Below, piece by piece: positions 12,076 to 24,065 of a stretch of DNA of 64,000 bases (within the stretch, counting starts at the first letter, position 1; each line of letters opens with the position of its first letter). A model generated the notes under the pieces. The model ran no database searches. It was not told the origin of the DNA and saw only the letters and a program-made list of their open reading frames with translations. The stretch covers positions 19,374,154-19,438,153 of the forward strand of contig CM060472.1 of assembly GCA_030544235.1 (NCBI GenBank), given 5' to 3'. Made by a program: the position numbers and the translations under genes. Source of the stretch: Lepturacanthus savala (Eukaryota > Chordata > Actinopteri > Scombriformes > Trichiuridae).

Positions 12076-15000
12076 ATGGCTGTGAGCAGAGGGGGTGTCG
12101 CCTTCTGGGTGGGTTGTGTCCGCAGCCATGGCAGAAGGCAGCCCATCACAAACCAAAGCTGGAATCTCAGTCAGGTAATGTGCTTGAATCTAAGACCATT
12201 GTTGTGATTTCTCAAAGACGCATGTTTGTCTGTTACTGTCTCTGGGACATATCTATATAAGGCTATTCAAATCAAGCTTTTGAAGGTCAGTGTCGGTAGT
12301 TTTAGGTTGAAGCTGCTTATACAACTTTTCATCCACATTGATTATCTCAAATATGACATATCTCCTCAACGTTTTCCACCCAATGCTTAAAATCCTAGTG
12401 TTTCCAATGTTAGAATAGCTGGGTGAAAGGGAATTTAGATCGGCGTGTATGATGATATAATCTCAGCCAATCAGAGCATGACAACAGCAGCTCAACAGTC
12501 AGTTCTAATATCACACATCAGACTGATTTTTACGGGTTTTAACAACCTGTTTGACATGCTTAGTTTATCTTAGCACTGGAGGCAGGATGAATATCGCTTA
12601 TCACATTCAGAAATGGATAAAAGTAATTTCTCCCTCTAATAACAATATATTTTATTTTTTATTTAAAAATGATGTGACAAGATATGTGATCTTTGAAGAT
12701 GTTGGTTGTTGTTTTCTTTTTCTCCTGTACTTCCAGACTTTTTGCCAAGCTAGTTGAACATTTTCTGGACGTGTTCCTGGATGCACAGAGATGAAACTGC
12801 TATTTGTCTTCTACTCTGATTCAGGGCTGGATGATTGGGCCTAATGATTTTTTTCAAGCTAATGTACTAATTTGTCTGAACAAATCAATTGTTCAAAAAT
12901 AAAATAAACATCCTTGCTTGGCTCTCATTATTCTGCAAATATGTTTTATGTTACAGCGGAAAACGTTTTTTTGTTGTTTTTTTTTGTTTTTTTGTAGGCA
13001 ATACCTGAAAAAAGATTGTGTTAATCTGCCTGTACTAAATAAAGAATTCTGCCAATTTACAAAACCTAGGAAGGTCAAAAATTGCCCAGCTCTACTCTTA
13101 CTGAACCATTTGTTGCATCTTCAGGTGGTCGACTTGCAGTGGATCTATCAGACACGCCCCCTGAGCAGTGCATCATGGGCCCTGGCGCCCCCCAACAGCC
13201 TGAGATATCAGAACGTTAAGCAGCCTGTCCTGTCCAACCCCTTCCATCAAGCCAACCAGCCGCACAGAGGTTCCTGCTCGGAGGAGGACTGGGAGGATTC
13301 GCTCAGCATGTGCGTGCTGGTGCGACAGGGCGAGTCAGGCGGGCTGCACACCTTGCTGGAGATCCCTTTGTTCGGTCAGCACAAACTAGCAGAGCTCCTT
13401 TCCCCGGGGGCTCAAAGGTCCTCTGAGTTCTCCTTCCCCCTAACTATGGTGGACGGCAGCAGAGAGGATGACATTAGCGTCGGCAGCTTCAAGAGGAACA
13501 GTGGTGACGATGTAAAGAGAGAACACGGCTGTTTCAGGAGCCTGTTCGAAGCAGAGAGGTGTCCTGCACCGTTCATGTACGGCTCTCACTTTTATTGTTT
13601 CCATTGCCCGGGAACGGAGCCGGCGTCTCATGACAGGCTGAAATCTAGGCGTGATCTTGGACTTGAGAAGAAGCCCGTGGGCCTGCCTCTGCTGCTTCCT
13701 ACCTCTCTGTGCAGCCATTCAGAGGATAGGCACACTAAAGGACAAAGTGAAGGAGAGGAGAAACTGGCCCTGATGTATGAAAGGTTGAGGATAGAGGTAA
13801 GGCTGCAAATGAGTTAAAGCCACATGTTCACCGCTGACCAGATGAAGGACTAATACAATGTTTAGAGACAGAGCTGAGCTGTTTATTCCTCACAGGAAAC
13901 TAAAGGAGATTTCTCTGTCCGTCTGTTCTTCAAGGTATAATAATCTCTGATATAAGTCTTAGGCCATACTGCCCCGTCTATATATTTTTTTCTTTTAAAT
14001 AACTGTTTATATATGCTGTAAAGTATAGTTCTTGGAAAGGAGAAAAAAAATTAAATCATGAATCAGCCAAGAAAATTATAATCTGTGCATTTGTAGTTTC
14101 AGTGAAATTACAGGCCCTGAATTCTGATTGAAAAGCTTCATATAGATAATCTTCATTTCTACGTGTCAAAAGTTGTTTTGACACACAACTCTTGAACAGA
14201 ATGCAAGATTACTTATTCTGGAGATTCTAAACTGAAGAATGGTTTCTTAGGTAGAGGTTTAACAGCCATCTTAAAACGTCTGGGCGCAATGCCAATAATA
14301 AGTCATCAATCAACTATATCTTGCATTCTAAGTCCCACAAAAGGATTTAAAAGTTCTGCTGGTGAAGGGTCAAGTAGGCAAGTATTTGATTTAGGTGTGT
14401 ATTATATTAAGAGAAAGAAATATGTTGCTTTCACAGTAGGATTTTACTCCACTTGTATTCCAATAACCGTCCAATTTAGATGATCTCCATGTGCATTTCA
14501 GCCTGTGAAACAGCATGTCACTCTTCATTTATCCAGGGTGTAATTGCCTGGTTTTAGAGAATGTTTCAAACTAACTATGAGAAGTTCACAATTCAGCATA
14601 GGAACACATTCTTGCTCTTCAACATAATTTCACATGTAAATGACAAGTCTGCAGGTCTACTACTGCTTTCATATACAAACCCCTTTATTGTGAACGGATG
14701 GGATGGGGCGAAGTTACTGCTGCTATATGTAAATACATATTTAAATGTTATGTTTTATGAGTTGAACTAAGATCTCTTTAATATACAAAGGTCTTGTTCA
14801 TGGGTAGTTGTACAGATGAACTATGTTTGTTTTGCAGCTTCCAAATTTATTAATGAAGAACCACGACTACAGCATGTACTCTAATGACGTGGAATTCATC
14901 AACGGATTTCTTAATACCAAGACCAGGTGACTCTGCTCATTCTCACTTTGTGCTAATACTGATCCATGTTTACAAACATTCTTATAACCGGTATTTCATT

Positions 15001-16393
15001 TGCTGCTAAATGGTGAACGCCGCTGATGAAATTATACATTTTTTTCTGTGCCCAGTGAAATATTTTTGAATTTCTATAATGACATTGCTGTTGTAAACAT
15101 TACCTTTGCTACTCTAGAAACAGGATTTTTTTTTTGTGAATGTATTTAAAATATAATCTTCTTCTGAATTAGGACATAGTTACTTCATCAGTGAGCGTAA
15201 TCGTTTCGCTTTTCATCTTTCTAATGTCTGAGTTTACTGTGGAAAAACTACAAACTGATGCAAAGTACTATCATACACGTTTTTGTGTGTTTGCATTAGA
15301 TTTCACATATATTTGTATGGTAATATACATTTTTGAAGTTCACTATCGGCTATTATACACAAAAATATGTATGATGTATGCAATAGGAGTATTATTGAAG
15401 ATATTAAGTGGTAAGGTTTTTCATTCTTTGACTTTTTTAGCAGCAGGACCTTGTGCCTCCAGTGTTATTCTGGTGTCAAAAGCTCCTGTGAATCATTTCT
15501 CACATGGCTCGATGAACATGAATAAACCATAAACAATTCTATAGCACTTTAAATTCAATGGCCCATGGGCTCTGCCTGCACATAGCAGCGCTGCCGTTTT
15601 AGACGATCATAATGGAAACACTGTATCACTTTGCTGATGTCACTTCCTGTGTGACTTGTCCATCCCTGTGTCGTGGCTGTAGAGGCCGTGCGGTGTACCA
15701 GCTCACGATCTCCATGTGGCGCTTCCTGTTTCTGTGTTACTACTCCAAGGCCTGGCTGGAGGTGCTGAAGCTGACTAAACACATGGAGGACGGAACCATT
15801 CAGGCTCGCTGGAGGGTCAGGGGCATTCCCATCCACTCTCTGATGCTGCGCTTCTACCGAAAAGACAAATCTCACCTGTACAGGTAACGCACTCTATATA
15901 TTGAGACTACACCTGCTCCTGTTACCAATATAACGTTTTAAGTGTCTCTGTAAATGAACTTGTTCCAAATTTTCTTCCTTCCAGATCATACGATGCATTC
16001 TCTACTTTTTACATTGGAAAAGACGGACTTATTCATTGTCATAAAGTTGAAAAGGTGAGTAGTTAACCGTGTTGTATGCCTTTTAAGCACTCATTGACGT
16101 CTACTAGTGTTTCAATGTGATTTAAAAAACAATAGTAAATATGAAAAAATCTTTGCACAACAATGACAAAGTGATTTTTTTTTTTTTTTTGGTCCTTGAA
16201 TAACTTGACATTCGTTGACATGGGCTGTGGTTGTGCGTCTGTGCTGCAGGTGATGCCGGCTCGGCCGCCCGTCCTGCCCACAGTAACCACCATCCTGGCG
16301 GGGGCTCTGGTGGCTCTGGGGGTGCAGGAGCACCGGCCGGCTCTCAACCTGCTGCCCCTCCTGCTGTCCTCGCTGCGACAGGGCAGAAACTGA
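12076..16393 (+). CDS. C6orf136: C6orf136 orthologue, DUF2358-domain protein (predicted mitochondrial)
   Basis: Uncharacterised conserved protein; DUF2358 relatives occur in plants and animals and no reaction is established. Coding exons: 12076-12174, 13125-13796, 14838-14926, 15683-15883, 15985-16054, 16250-16393; 1275 bp, 424 aa, frame kept throughout. The 5' exon begins at 11920 after tttcctcag. The ATG at 12076 is the first in frame and is preceded at once by an in-frame TGA. The N-terminus (MAVSRGGVAFWVGCVRSHGR) has Arg, no acidic residues and hydrophobic patches, fitting a mitochondrial presequence. Residues ~245-385 match human C6orf136: MYERL, DYSMYSNDVEFIN, QARWRVRGIP, LMLRFYRKDKSHLYRSYDAFST, then VMPARPP and GALVALG. 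Exon 2 (224 codons) is a long, weakly conserved linker that still has the GCFRSLFE motif seen in human. The other reading frames over exon 2 are shadows. Confidence 0.92.
12823..13096. mobile_element. Probable hAT-like MITE in C6orf136 intron 1
   Basis: Left end cagggctggatgat and right end aattgcccagctcta are imperfect inverted repeats of the cagggctgg type common to hAT-derived MITEs in fish. The interior is AT-rich with poly-T runs. It ends only about 28 bp before the exon 2 acceptor. A convincing 8-bp target duplication is not visible, so this is a tentative call. Confidence 0.45.
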
Positions 16394-16597
16394 CAAAAGG
16401 ATGACGATTGGAGGAATAATGGCCAGTGGAATCAACAGTGTGTCCGAGGTCCTTGCCGCTCCTGCCGCTTGCCAGGTTTCATTCATTCTCAACATAGGAA
16501 CATTTTAAAAATGGAAAGCTCAGCCCTGTGTCCTGAAATATCATATTGTTGCCTCTAAATTAAACAGTCATGACTTCCTGTTGCTTTTCACATTGCT

Positions 16598-16603
16598 AAT
16601 AAA
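16598..16603 (+). other. Polyadenylation signal AATAAA of the C6orf136 orthologue
   Basis: AATAAA about 205 bp after the stop codon at 16391-16393. No better signal lies between, so the transcript probably ends near 16620, just where the TTAA MITE begins. Confidence 0.6.
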
Positions 16604-16615
16604 ATCACTTAGATG

Positions 16616-16978
16616 TTAAAGGTCCCATATTTTATTTACTGTGTTTTATTTGGAGTTTTGCTCTTCCTAACAAGATATATTTGTTTTTAAGAACCAAAAA
16701 TCATCTCAATAGTCTCAAGTTTCTCTTTCATCTCTGGTGCTTTAAAAAGAACAGATCATTTAGTGTTTGTCTCATTAATATTAATAAGACTCCTCTGATT
16801 AGCTGATTTTAATGGGGGGGTGTCCTGTGACTGAATAGTTGTGACATCACAACTTTGCAGACGTCATGACGGCACTTCTCTGTGAATTGAGTCTAAATGA
16901 AACATGGGACATTATTTATATTTATTTCACCTAGACCTTTCAATCTAAATTGACCTTTCTGCAATGTGGGACCTTTAA
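16616..16978. mobile_element. TTAA-flanked MITE (family A), complete copy
   Basis: Starts ttaaaggtcccatatt and ends gtgggacctttaa, giving short terminal inverted repeats (AGGTCCCA) bounded by TTAA on both sides, the target preference of piggyBac-type transposases. About 363 bp, no open frame. Further copies or fragments in this window are at 57127-57444, 42718 onward and 28685 onward. Confidence 0.75.
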
Positions 16979-19900
16979 CCTGATCGCATGTCTTATCAGA
17001 TCCAGTTGTCTCATGTGTCCTCCAGTCACTGTAATAACACATTTTAATATGTTTTGTTCAAATGCTTAAACAGAAATCTAGGACCTAAAATAATATTAGA
17101 TTCAACAATTTGAAATTTGAGGATGTGAAACTGTCCATTTTTCAAAGTCCAGTCAACGTTAAACCGATCCAACAATAGTGTGTAAAATGAGCACCTGACA
17201 ATTTACAATTGTCAACAAAGGAATAATTCAACTTTTTTTGGAAATGTATGCATTTGCTTTCAGTGAGATGACGTTACTATTTCCTAGGATGTTTCTTTAA
17301 AATCACAATGTGGTGAAGTTGAGTTTGGGTTTTATTACAACTGTTGATTTCCACAGTTTCCTTTTTAAGACTTATCGGAAACTTTACTCACCAGACGTGT
17401 TAACTTATTTGCTTTTATTTAGAACTACGCAAACATGCAACTTTTACAAACCGTGTCCTGACTCCACTTCATCCACAGACCGATATCGATCTTTTCATCT
17501 CAGTTTCTGGAAGAAAAAAAAGCATGTTTTCCGATATGTTGAACTATTTCTTGATAGCTCATCCATTATCAGTGGCTTCATGATATTTGGGCTATGTTCG
17601 ACCTCTGCAGACTCGTCATTTATCTAATGCTGGAGTAAAAATACACCTGATTACTGAGGAGTTGACACTCGTCACTCACAGGAAGCGCAGAATGTAATGT
17701 ACAGTGATGAATACATGGACTGAAACTGTTAAAAGTTCTTATTAGGACTCTTCTTCGTACCTTTTAGGGAAACGATTTGAGACCCATCTTATTAGTTCTG
17801 GGAGGATGTTGTGTTGGGATGTGATACAAAGGCTTTTATTGTAAACCACTGCTTCTTCCATGCGATGTGCACCTTTTGGTTCAGCTCATTTCACTGAATA
17901 TGCTCACAGAGAAACTGATGAAACATACTCATCCAGTCTGACGAGTCTTGACATCTTCACACAAACTACTTCTGTCACTTTTTGTTTGAAACACGTAGTG
18001 CAACACCACGAATGCCTTCAAGGAGGGAGTCTGAAAATGTTTTCCTCATTTGAACAGTTCCGCACGTCTTAGCCCTCGACCTTTAGCTGAACCTTCAGCC
18101 TTTGGACGTCTGACGCCATGTTGTATAAATCAGTTTCCAGCCTTTAGACAATCCAGCAAGCGCTCTGTTTAAAGCATATAGCAATCCTCATAGAATATTT
18201 TCACACAACACTCTTCCTCTCTCTTGTCCAAAGAAGAGATGTTCAATTTAGATTCTCACAAATATCGAAGTCATTGCACTGCTGTTGCCCTGATTGTGTC
18301 TGCTAGAACTGGATTGGAAATTCTAAACTGAACATTAGAACTTTCCTATGTTTTTGGGGTTCATCAGCCTGAATAATAGAATATATTTTTGTTTCAATTA
18401 TTGTTTCAAATCATTTTTACGACATGATAAAGCACCATAGACGTACGCAGCAGCCAACAAAACACTGGTCCAACAAGTTCTTTTATTCTCAATGGAGCTG
18501 AGAAAACCTGCACTCCACTTCAATTACTTCACTTAACTAAATGAAAAACAGTTGTGGGAGGTCACAGCAGCTACCTCGGCCAGTTTGAAAGAGTTTCATA
18601 TGATGGGAGATCAATCTGAATAGAAAATATCTGGAAAAGGCAGGTAACAGAGGCCTTTAAAAAATTATTTGGACAAAATTAAAAAAATGACTGGAAAGAT
18701 CCAGGAGAAAGTTCTAATAATTTTGAGTGTGAGATTCTGGCCTCATTGCACTATATTCTGCACTATGTCTACTCTGATCCCCAACAGTACTGGTCTATCA
18801 GATTGAACGGTCGTCCAGGTTTGTGAGGAACAGATTCCTGGAATTATATAGAGAGATAACAGATTTTTAACTTTAAGTCAGTAGTTTGTTCAGTACTATT
18901 AGTGTAAGTGAAGAACTGACTCAGCTTTGCCTTTTACCACCAACTGTTCCAACATGAATGAACATGTAATATATTTTTAAATAGGGGAGACAATAGTTTC
19001 TGTCATTGTGGTCGAATCAAAAAGAAAATGTATCATATTAAATCCAGGTGAAGTGAACAACCAAAACCCTTAAAAAATAAATAATAAAACAAAAACCCTC
19101 AAAGCAATCCCAAATGCCTCTGGTTATCTTAATATAAATTACCAGATAATCATTTAACCACCCTGACTTTGATTGCAAGAAAACACAAAAAAACGTCTGA
19201 AAGAAAATCTGTCTCGTCAGATGTTGAAATTTAAAAACCATTCAACTTCTGGCACTGACTCATTTACATTGAATATATGTGTCTGAATGTGTAGCATCTG
19301 ACCTTCATCTCCTCAGTAATAATTTCACAAATTCAGAATTCAAGCTTTTATAAATTCAAATATTCAGTTGTTTAAATTCAAATTAAACATCAGAGATACA
19401 TTGTGTATACCAACAATCGATTTTATATCAAATCATGTTTAATCTGAATTTATTTGACATTAAAAAAATTAACTTTTTAAATCTTTATTTTCATTTGAAG
19501 TTGAATTTAGAGGCTAAAAATTCAACAAAAAAACCCCTCTGTACTAGAATTTTAATGGCCTGTTTCCAAAGACAGATTTAGTTCCATACAAACACAACAT
19601 GTGAGAACAGACACTCACAACATGACTTTTCAGGACCTGAAAAATGAGAAAGTGCAGAGATTATTGTTTTTCCAGCAAAGACTGAGGACACACTGGCTAC
19701 TCACTCAGATATGTGGAACATGAACGGACAGACTCAGTGTGAATACATGAATATAGAATATAATGTGTTGACTGCCTCCAAATACCCCTTAGAAAAGACC
19801 TGAACTAAATGTATCACTGTAGAAAAACACATCCCTGTCTGTCATTTACCACTAAATGCAAACAAATACTGTGAGGTGCACTTTCCATTGAACATTTACT

Positions 19901-20640
19901 TTGGTTGTGAAGCTGTACCATAAGAGGAGTTGTACATACTCAAGTCTGGGGGCTGAAGCGTTCGTTGTAACTTCACTGTAAGATTTCCACTCAGCTGCTC
20001 GTGTGCTCCATAATAGTTAGTGCTTCTTCAAACCGGCCAATAAAGCATGCTGTACCAGTAGCTGTGCTACATCACGGGGTGAATGTCCTCTGGTGTGTAT
20101 TTATCAGTCATATCTGTATAGAAACATGACTCGTCAGGTTCTGTGTTGCTTAACTTCCACATGTACTGCTGCAATAACTCCTGTGTGAATCCTGGTTGTG
20201 TGAATAAAATAAACGTACAATGATTAACTCTGACCATTGTTGTGTCTTCAGACTTTTCAACCTGTCTGTCCACTGTGGTCCAGAAGAAGACTGATCTGCA
20301 CCTAAATACCAAAAAGTAATGAACAGATTTGACCAGAAACTTAGTGATTATGTTCATTCTCCCCAGAGGATGTAGCCCACTTGGTAATATTTCCTGTAGA
20401 CCTTTTAGTGATGGTGACAGAAAGCTGCTGGCAGGTCTGGAGGTTTGTGATCTAAGTTCCCGTAGATAGAGAGCTGCATGTCCATTAATGGATCTTTATT
20501 TTTTTTTATTTTTTATTTTTGTCTTTATATAAGATCTATGCAGATTAGCTGGGTTAAATTATGTTTTTTTTCTACAAAATTTAAAACTAGAGATGCCTTC
20601 TTTAGCAACGAACTCTACAGAGATGGTGGGGGCATCTCTG
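16979..20640. other. Intergenic DNA, no gene supported
   Basis: About 3.7 kb of AT-rich sequence between the MITE and the tRNA-like duplication. Open frames up to about 105 codons occur but lack domains, conserved motifs or consistent splice sites. Nothing else is recognised. Confidence 0.6.
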
Positions 20641-20697
20641 CTTGATGCAATGCATACATTAGTTACTGACAGCTGCTTCATCCACCGGGGCGTTTGA

Positions 20698-20770
20698 GGG
20701 GGATCCGGGGAGGGCGGGAGTCGAACCGCCGTCCTCGCGATTGACAGCGCGCCTTTGCTTCCCCTTCACA
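20698..20770 (-). pseudogene. tRNA-like pseudogene (copy A, minus strand; counterpart near 21430-21505)
   Basis: Read on the minus strand it has a T-arm-like ggcggttcgactcccgcc and an upstream loop ctgtcaa flanked by cgcg arms, resembling an anticodon arm. The 3' ctcccc could pair with an upstream ggggaa. There is no recognisable D-arm/A-box, so it is degenerate or tRNA-derived. The copy B counterpart keeps ggttcgactcc and ctgtc. Confidence 0.45.
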
Positions 20771-21659
20771 TACACCGGCCCAGTCGTCGGAGACAAGAAA
20801 TCCTATTTGTACAGTAATGACAATAATACTAATACAGATCAAGTCGGAATATATATTTTTAAATAGCGTCGGATACGACGCGCTGCATTCTGTTTGGTCT
20901 ATTAGCTCAGTACGTAGCGTAGTTAACTGGTAACAGCGAGTTCACTTCCTTCTCTGAGTAAATTCAAGTTCGTTTTTTGAGGCATTAAAGTAAAATAGAC
21001 AGTTTTCTAAATTGATCAATGCAGAATTTAATGTGTTTCACTTAATTATTAAATATGAAACTTATTTCCGTGTCGTCAGCTTGAAGTTCCTATATGCACT
21101 GTCTATAGATAAATAAGAAGTATTGCTAGCGGTTTATTTAAGTAGCATGGTAACAAAATAAAAACAAAGAATGGAGGCAAACACAACAAACGAAATAGTC
21201 CAGGAAAATTTTACTGTATATTATACAGTATTATACTATCTATAATTCTGGGTTACATAAGTTACATACTACATAATGCTTTTATTTACAAATGGTAAAA
21301 GTACAGCTTCACAAAGCAGTCGGTCTAGTAAGTAATGCATTGCATCGACAGTGATAGTGGGGGGAAACCACCGTCGATGCAATCCTGCAGACATTATCAT
21401 ACTGAGCGCTGCTTGATCCACCGGGGATGTTCGAGAAGGATCGTGGGAAGGCGTGGAGTCGAACCGCGATCTCCGGCACGACAGCGCGTCTTTTATCCCC
21501 TTCCACCAACACATCATCCCAGTCGCAGTAGACAAGAGGTCCTATATAAAGCTGACGTCAGAGGTCTTGTTTTCTATGAGTATGATGCAACTGACATGAC
21601 GTGTGACGTCAGAATATTATCTTTTTAAATAGCGTTGGATACGCGCCGCATCACTCCAT

Positions 21660-21732
21660 CGTAGACTTAGCTCAGTGGGTAGCGTCGTTACCTGGTAGCA
21701 TGAGGCTCGCGAGTTCACTTCCCGCTCGAGTA
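21660..21732 (+). pseudogene. tRNA-like pseudogene (copy B, plus strand)
   Basis: Contains tagctcagtgggtag, which fits the tRNA A-box consensus, and about 35 nt further gagttcacttccc in the B-box place, with a changed core (TTCAC instead of TTCRA). I cannot fold a full cloverleaf with paired acceptor ends by eye. The equivalent at about 20899-20960 in copy A is more decayed. Probably tRNA-derived rather than a functional tRNA gene. Confidence 0.5.
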
Positions 21733-22045
21733 GATTCAAGTTCGCATGTTGAGGCGTTAAAGTAAAATCTTGATGGATTACGGAATTACTTGAACATTTT
21801 CTCAATCGATCAATGCAGAATTTAAAGTGTTTCACTTAATTAGTAAATATGAACCTTATTTCTGTGATGTAGATATGTATATGTATGTGACACTGCCTAT
21901 GGACAAATGGAAAGTATTGCTAGCGGTTTCACATTTCTCCACATTACTAGCGTGACTGCTTGTGAAGCTGCTTTCTAATTTTAACCTTTGTAGAAAAATA
22001 TCATGTAACCCAGCTAATATACATAGAATATGCACAACTCTACAC

Positions 22046-22360
22046 TAGGGGTGTGACGAGATCTCGTGTGACGAGATCTCGCGAGATGTGATTTGACGAG
22101 ATTGCTCGTCGCGTTAAAATACACACACGCTCTCTGCACCCCCCCCCCTCCCCGTGCTCGCTGAACGAAATGAACGGATCTTTTTACTGAACGATCTGAA
22201 CTGAACTACTTCTTCAAAGTGAACGACAATTCCCATCACTACAACTCAGTTAAATAAAAGTCTGTTGTCCAGGCATTCATATAATTTGTAATTTAGTTTT
22301 CTTAAAATCTCGTCTCGTCCCGATCTCGTGAATCCAATCTCGGGTCTCGTCACACCCCTA
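22046..22360. mobile_element. Non-autonomous hAT-type transposon (MITE) with intact ends
   Basis: Perfect 16-bp terminal inverted repeats: taggggtgtgacgaga (22046-22061) and its exact complement (22345-22360). They are flanked by a perfect 8-bp direct repeat ctctacac at 22038-22045 and 22361-22368, the target duplication length of hAT elements. About 315 bp, no transposase frame. The subterminal part repeats gtgacgagatctcg. Intact ends point to comparatively recent insertion. Confidence 0.93.
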
Positions 22361-22599
22361 CTCTACACAGATCCATTAAAAAAATGGTGGAGCCGCTCAA
22401 ACATAATCCATAAAAATGCTTTGGAATTTGTATTACTGACTTTTGTACCAAGTAAAACATTACCATTTTTTTCCTATAATGACTTACATTGGTGCATTAC
22501 AACAAAACTCAATGCATGACAGTAATTTATTACTTTTCTAACATGTTACAACACTGTATATATACTGTAGTTAAACACCTCATGGCTGCTTCTCCTGAG

Positions 22600-22740
22600 T
22601 TTTCCTCTTTATATTTTAACCAGAGAAAGTTTACATTCCATGCTGTAATTTTTAATTTTTTCACTACGGTACAGGTAGACAATCAATTTTACCCAAGAGG
22701 GATGTTCTTTAACGTCATTTGAGCATGACGATGCGGTCAG
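22600..22740. repeat. Dispersed repeat fragment, second copy near 47,600-47,690
   Basis: Contains ttctttaacgtcatttgagc followed by atgac; the same 25 bases occur near 47650-47675, with similar flanks (acccRagaggg before, a gcRgtcag motif after). Upstream parts (a gtac.gtaggta-like block) are also alike. The family is not recognised. Confidence 0.65.
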
Positions 22741-22918
22741 GACCAAGGCTCTGAAGAAAAAACATTGAGCATGTGAGGTGCGAGGGGCGGGGCGGCAGCA
22801 GTGCGTGTATATGAATATACACACATATTTGTCAGAAAGATTAAAGATTCATCAATGGGCTTGAATATATATATATATAGTTTGTAAATAAAGGAGCTCA
22901 GAAACAATGATTTTAAAG

Positions 22919-22924
22919 TTTATT
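22919..22924 (-). other. Candidate bag6 polyadenylation signal
   Basis: AATAAA on the minus strand, about 1.14 kb below the bag6 stop codon. The stretch between (22925-24065) has no other coding signal and is read as the bag6 3' UTR. UTR length is inference; an earlier signal could be used. Confidence 0.45.
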
Positions 22925-24065
22925 TCAGTGATGCTCACAGACTGAAGATCAGTTCAGACCAAAGATTCAAGACACATCCAGTTTTAGAACATTGCAGGAA
23001 ACAGGCGATCGGCTGAAAACTCCACAGATGGACATAGGCACTCAAAGAAAGCTCTAGATCATTGAGTACTTTAGTGATAAATTAAGTTTCGAAGGTTTAG
23101 ATTTAGACGGGATTATTTTGCAAGTTGGTCTCTTTGATCTGAACTGGCCTTAACATCCACTAACTGCAGCTGTGCTCGCCAACAAACGTCACATCAGCAC
23201 GGCCTCATCCGGGCAGTGACGGAGAATTATACAACACATGGTTAAAGACCACATCACTGAAAATACCCTAAAATTCCCTAAAATACAAACAAGAGCTAAT
23301 CATCTGTCATCCATTAGTATATCTAATGTAATGATGCTAAAAAATAAAAATCTGACATGACAAAGCAACACTAGTCACTGTTCACTTCCTATGTACAATT
23401 TGCTCTCCTTTAGTTTAGCTGTGTACAGATATATAATGCAACTAAATCTGCAACATATGAAACAACTGCTCAATGTCACTGAGCATCAGGACCAATGATG
23501 GGAACATTTCATGAGGATTAAGTCATAATATTTTAGTCAATTTGAAGCTTTTTTTCTTCTAAAATTGCTCTTTTTCTCCCCTTAAAATATTACAACTGGA
23601 TGTTTTTCTAACAGAGGCCTTAATACATTTTAGACATATTCTTTGCTTTTTTTTTTAAATAGTCATTATTCAATTTTTTTTGAGAATTTTCATTTACTTC
23701 AAAGGTATTTGGCCAAAAGATATTTTCCCCCCATGTGGCCCCAGTTCATTTCTGTTTTGATGATCTGCTGGTATCAGATCACCTCACTCTGATTCCATCA
23801 TTCGTTTCTCAGAAAGCAGTTAAAGCAGGAGGAAACTCAAGTCGCTCATAGTCTTCAAACCATGTTCCCACGGAGAGTTGACAGTCTCCATGTTTTTCCA
23901 AACTGCAGCAGGTCATGTCAGAGGAGGAATCATTCAGTGAAACACTGGCTGTTGTCTTTTCAGGTTGTGTTTGCAATGGGATGTTACACTACATGCCCCA
24001 TGGTTCCATGCTGCATGTAGTGTGCACAGGTCCTCGCTCCCCTGAGACAAAACAGCTGTGGAAGA
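22925..24065 (-). other. Probable bag6 3' UTR
   Basis: Lies directly below the bag6 stop codon (24066-24068). No open frame with support. Includes the short minus-strand tail exon flank and AT-rich sequence with T-runs. Confidence 0.45.

Larger units (their letters stand above)
20644..21930. repeat. Diverged tandem duplication (~0.5 kb unit) carrying two tRNA-like modules
   Basis: Copy A (about 20644-21136) and copy B (about 21376-21930) align over their whole length. Shared anchors, in the same order: a gatgcaat start, atccaccgggg, gagtcgaaccgc, gacagcgcg, the block ttttaaatagcg, tagctcagt, gagttcacttcc, aattcaagttcg, gatcaatgcagaattta, gtgtttcacttaatta, and the end attgctagcggttt. Each copy has a tRNA-like piece on the minus strand (B-box-like ggttcgactcc) and one on the plus strand (A-box-like tagctcagt..gtag with degenerate B-box gttcacttcc). 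They diverge by many substitutions and small indels, so the duplication is old. Confidence 0.8.

Noticed and set aside
12918..13124. N-terminal part of a 299-codon open frame leading into C6orf136 exon 2
   Set aside because: It is intron: a polypyrimidine tract and cttcag end at 13124, the residues are low-complexity Phe/Cys from poly-T, and joining 12174 to 13125 gives a sensible protein.
21660..21732. Functional tRNA gene
   Set aside because: A-box is good but the B-box core is altered, acceptor ends do not pair convincingly, and the duplicate at 20899-20960 is more decayed; called tRNA-like pseudogene instead.
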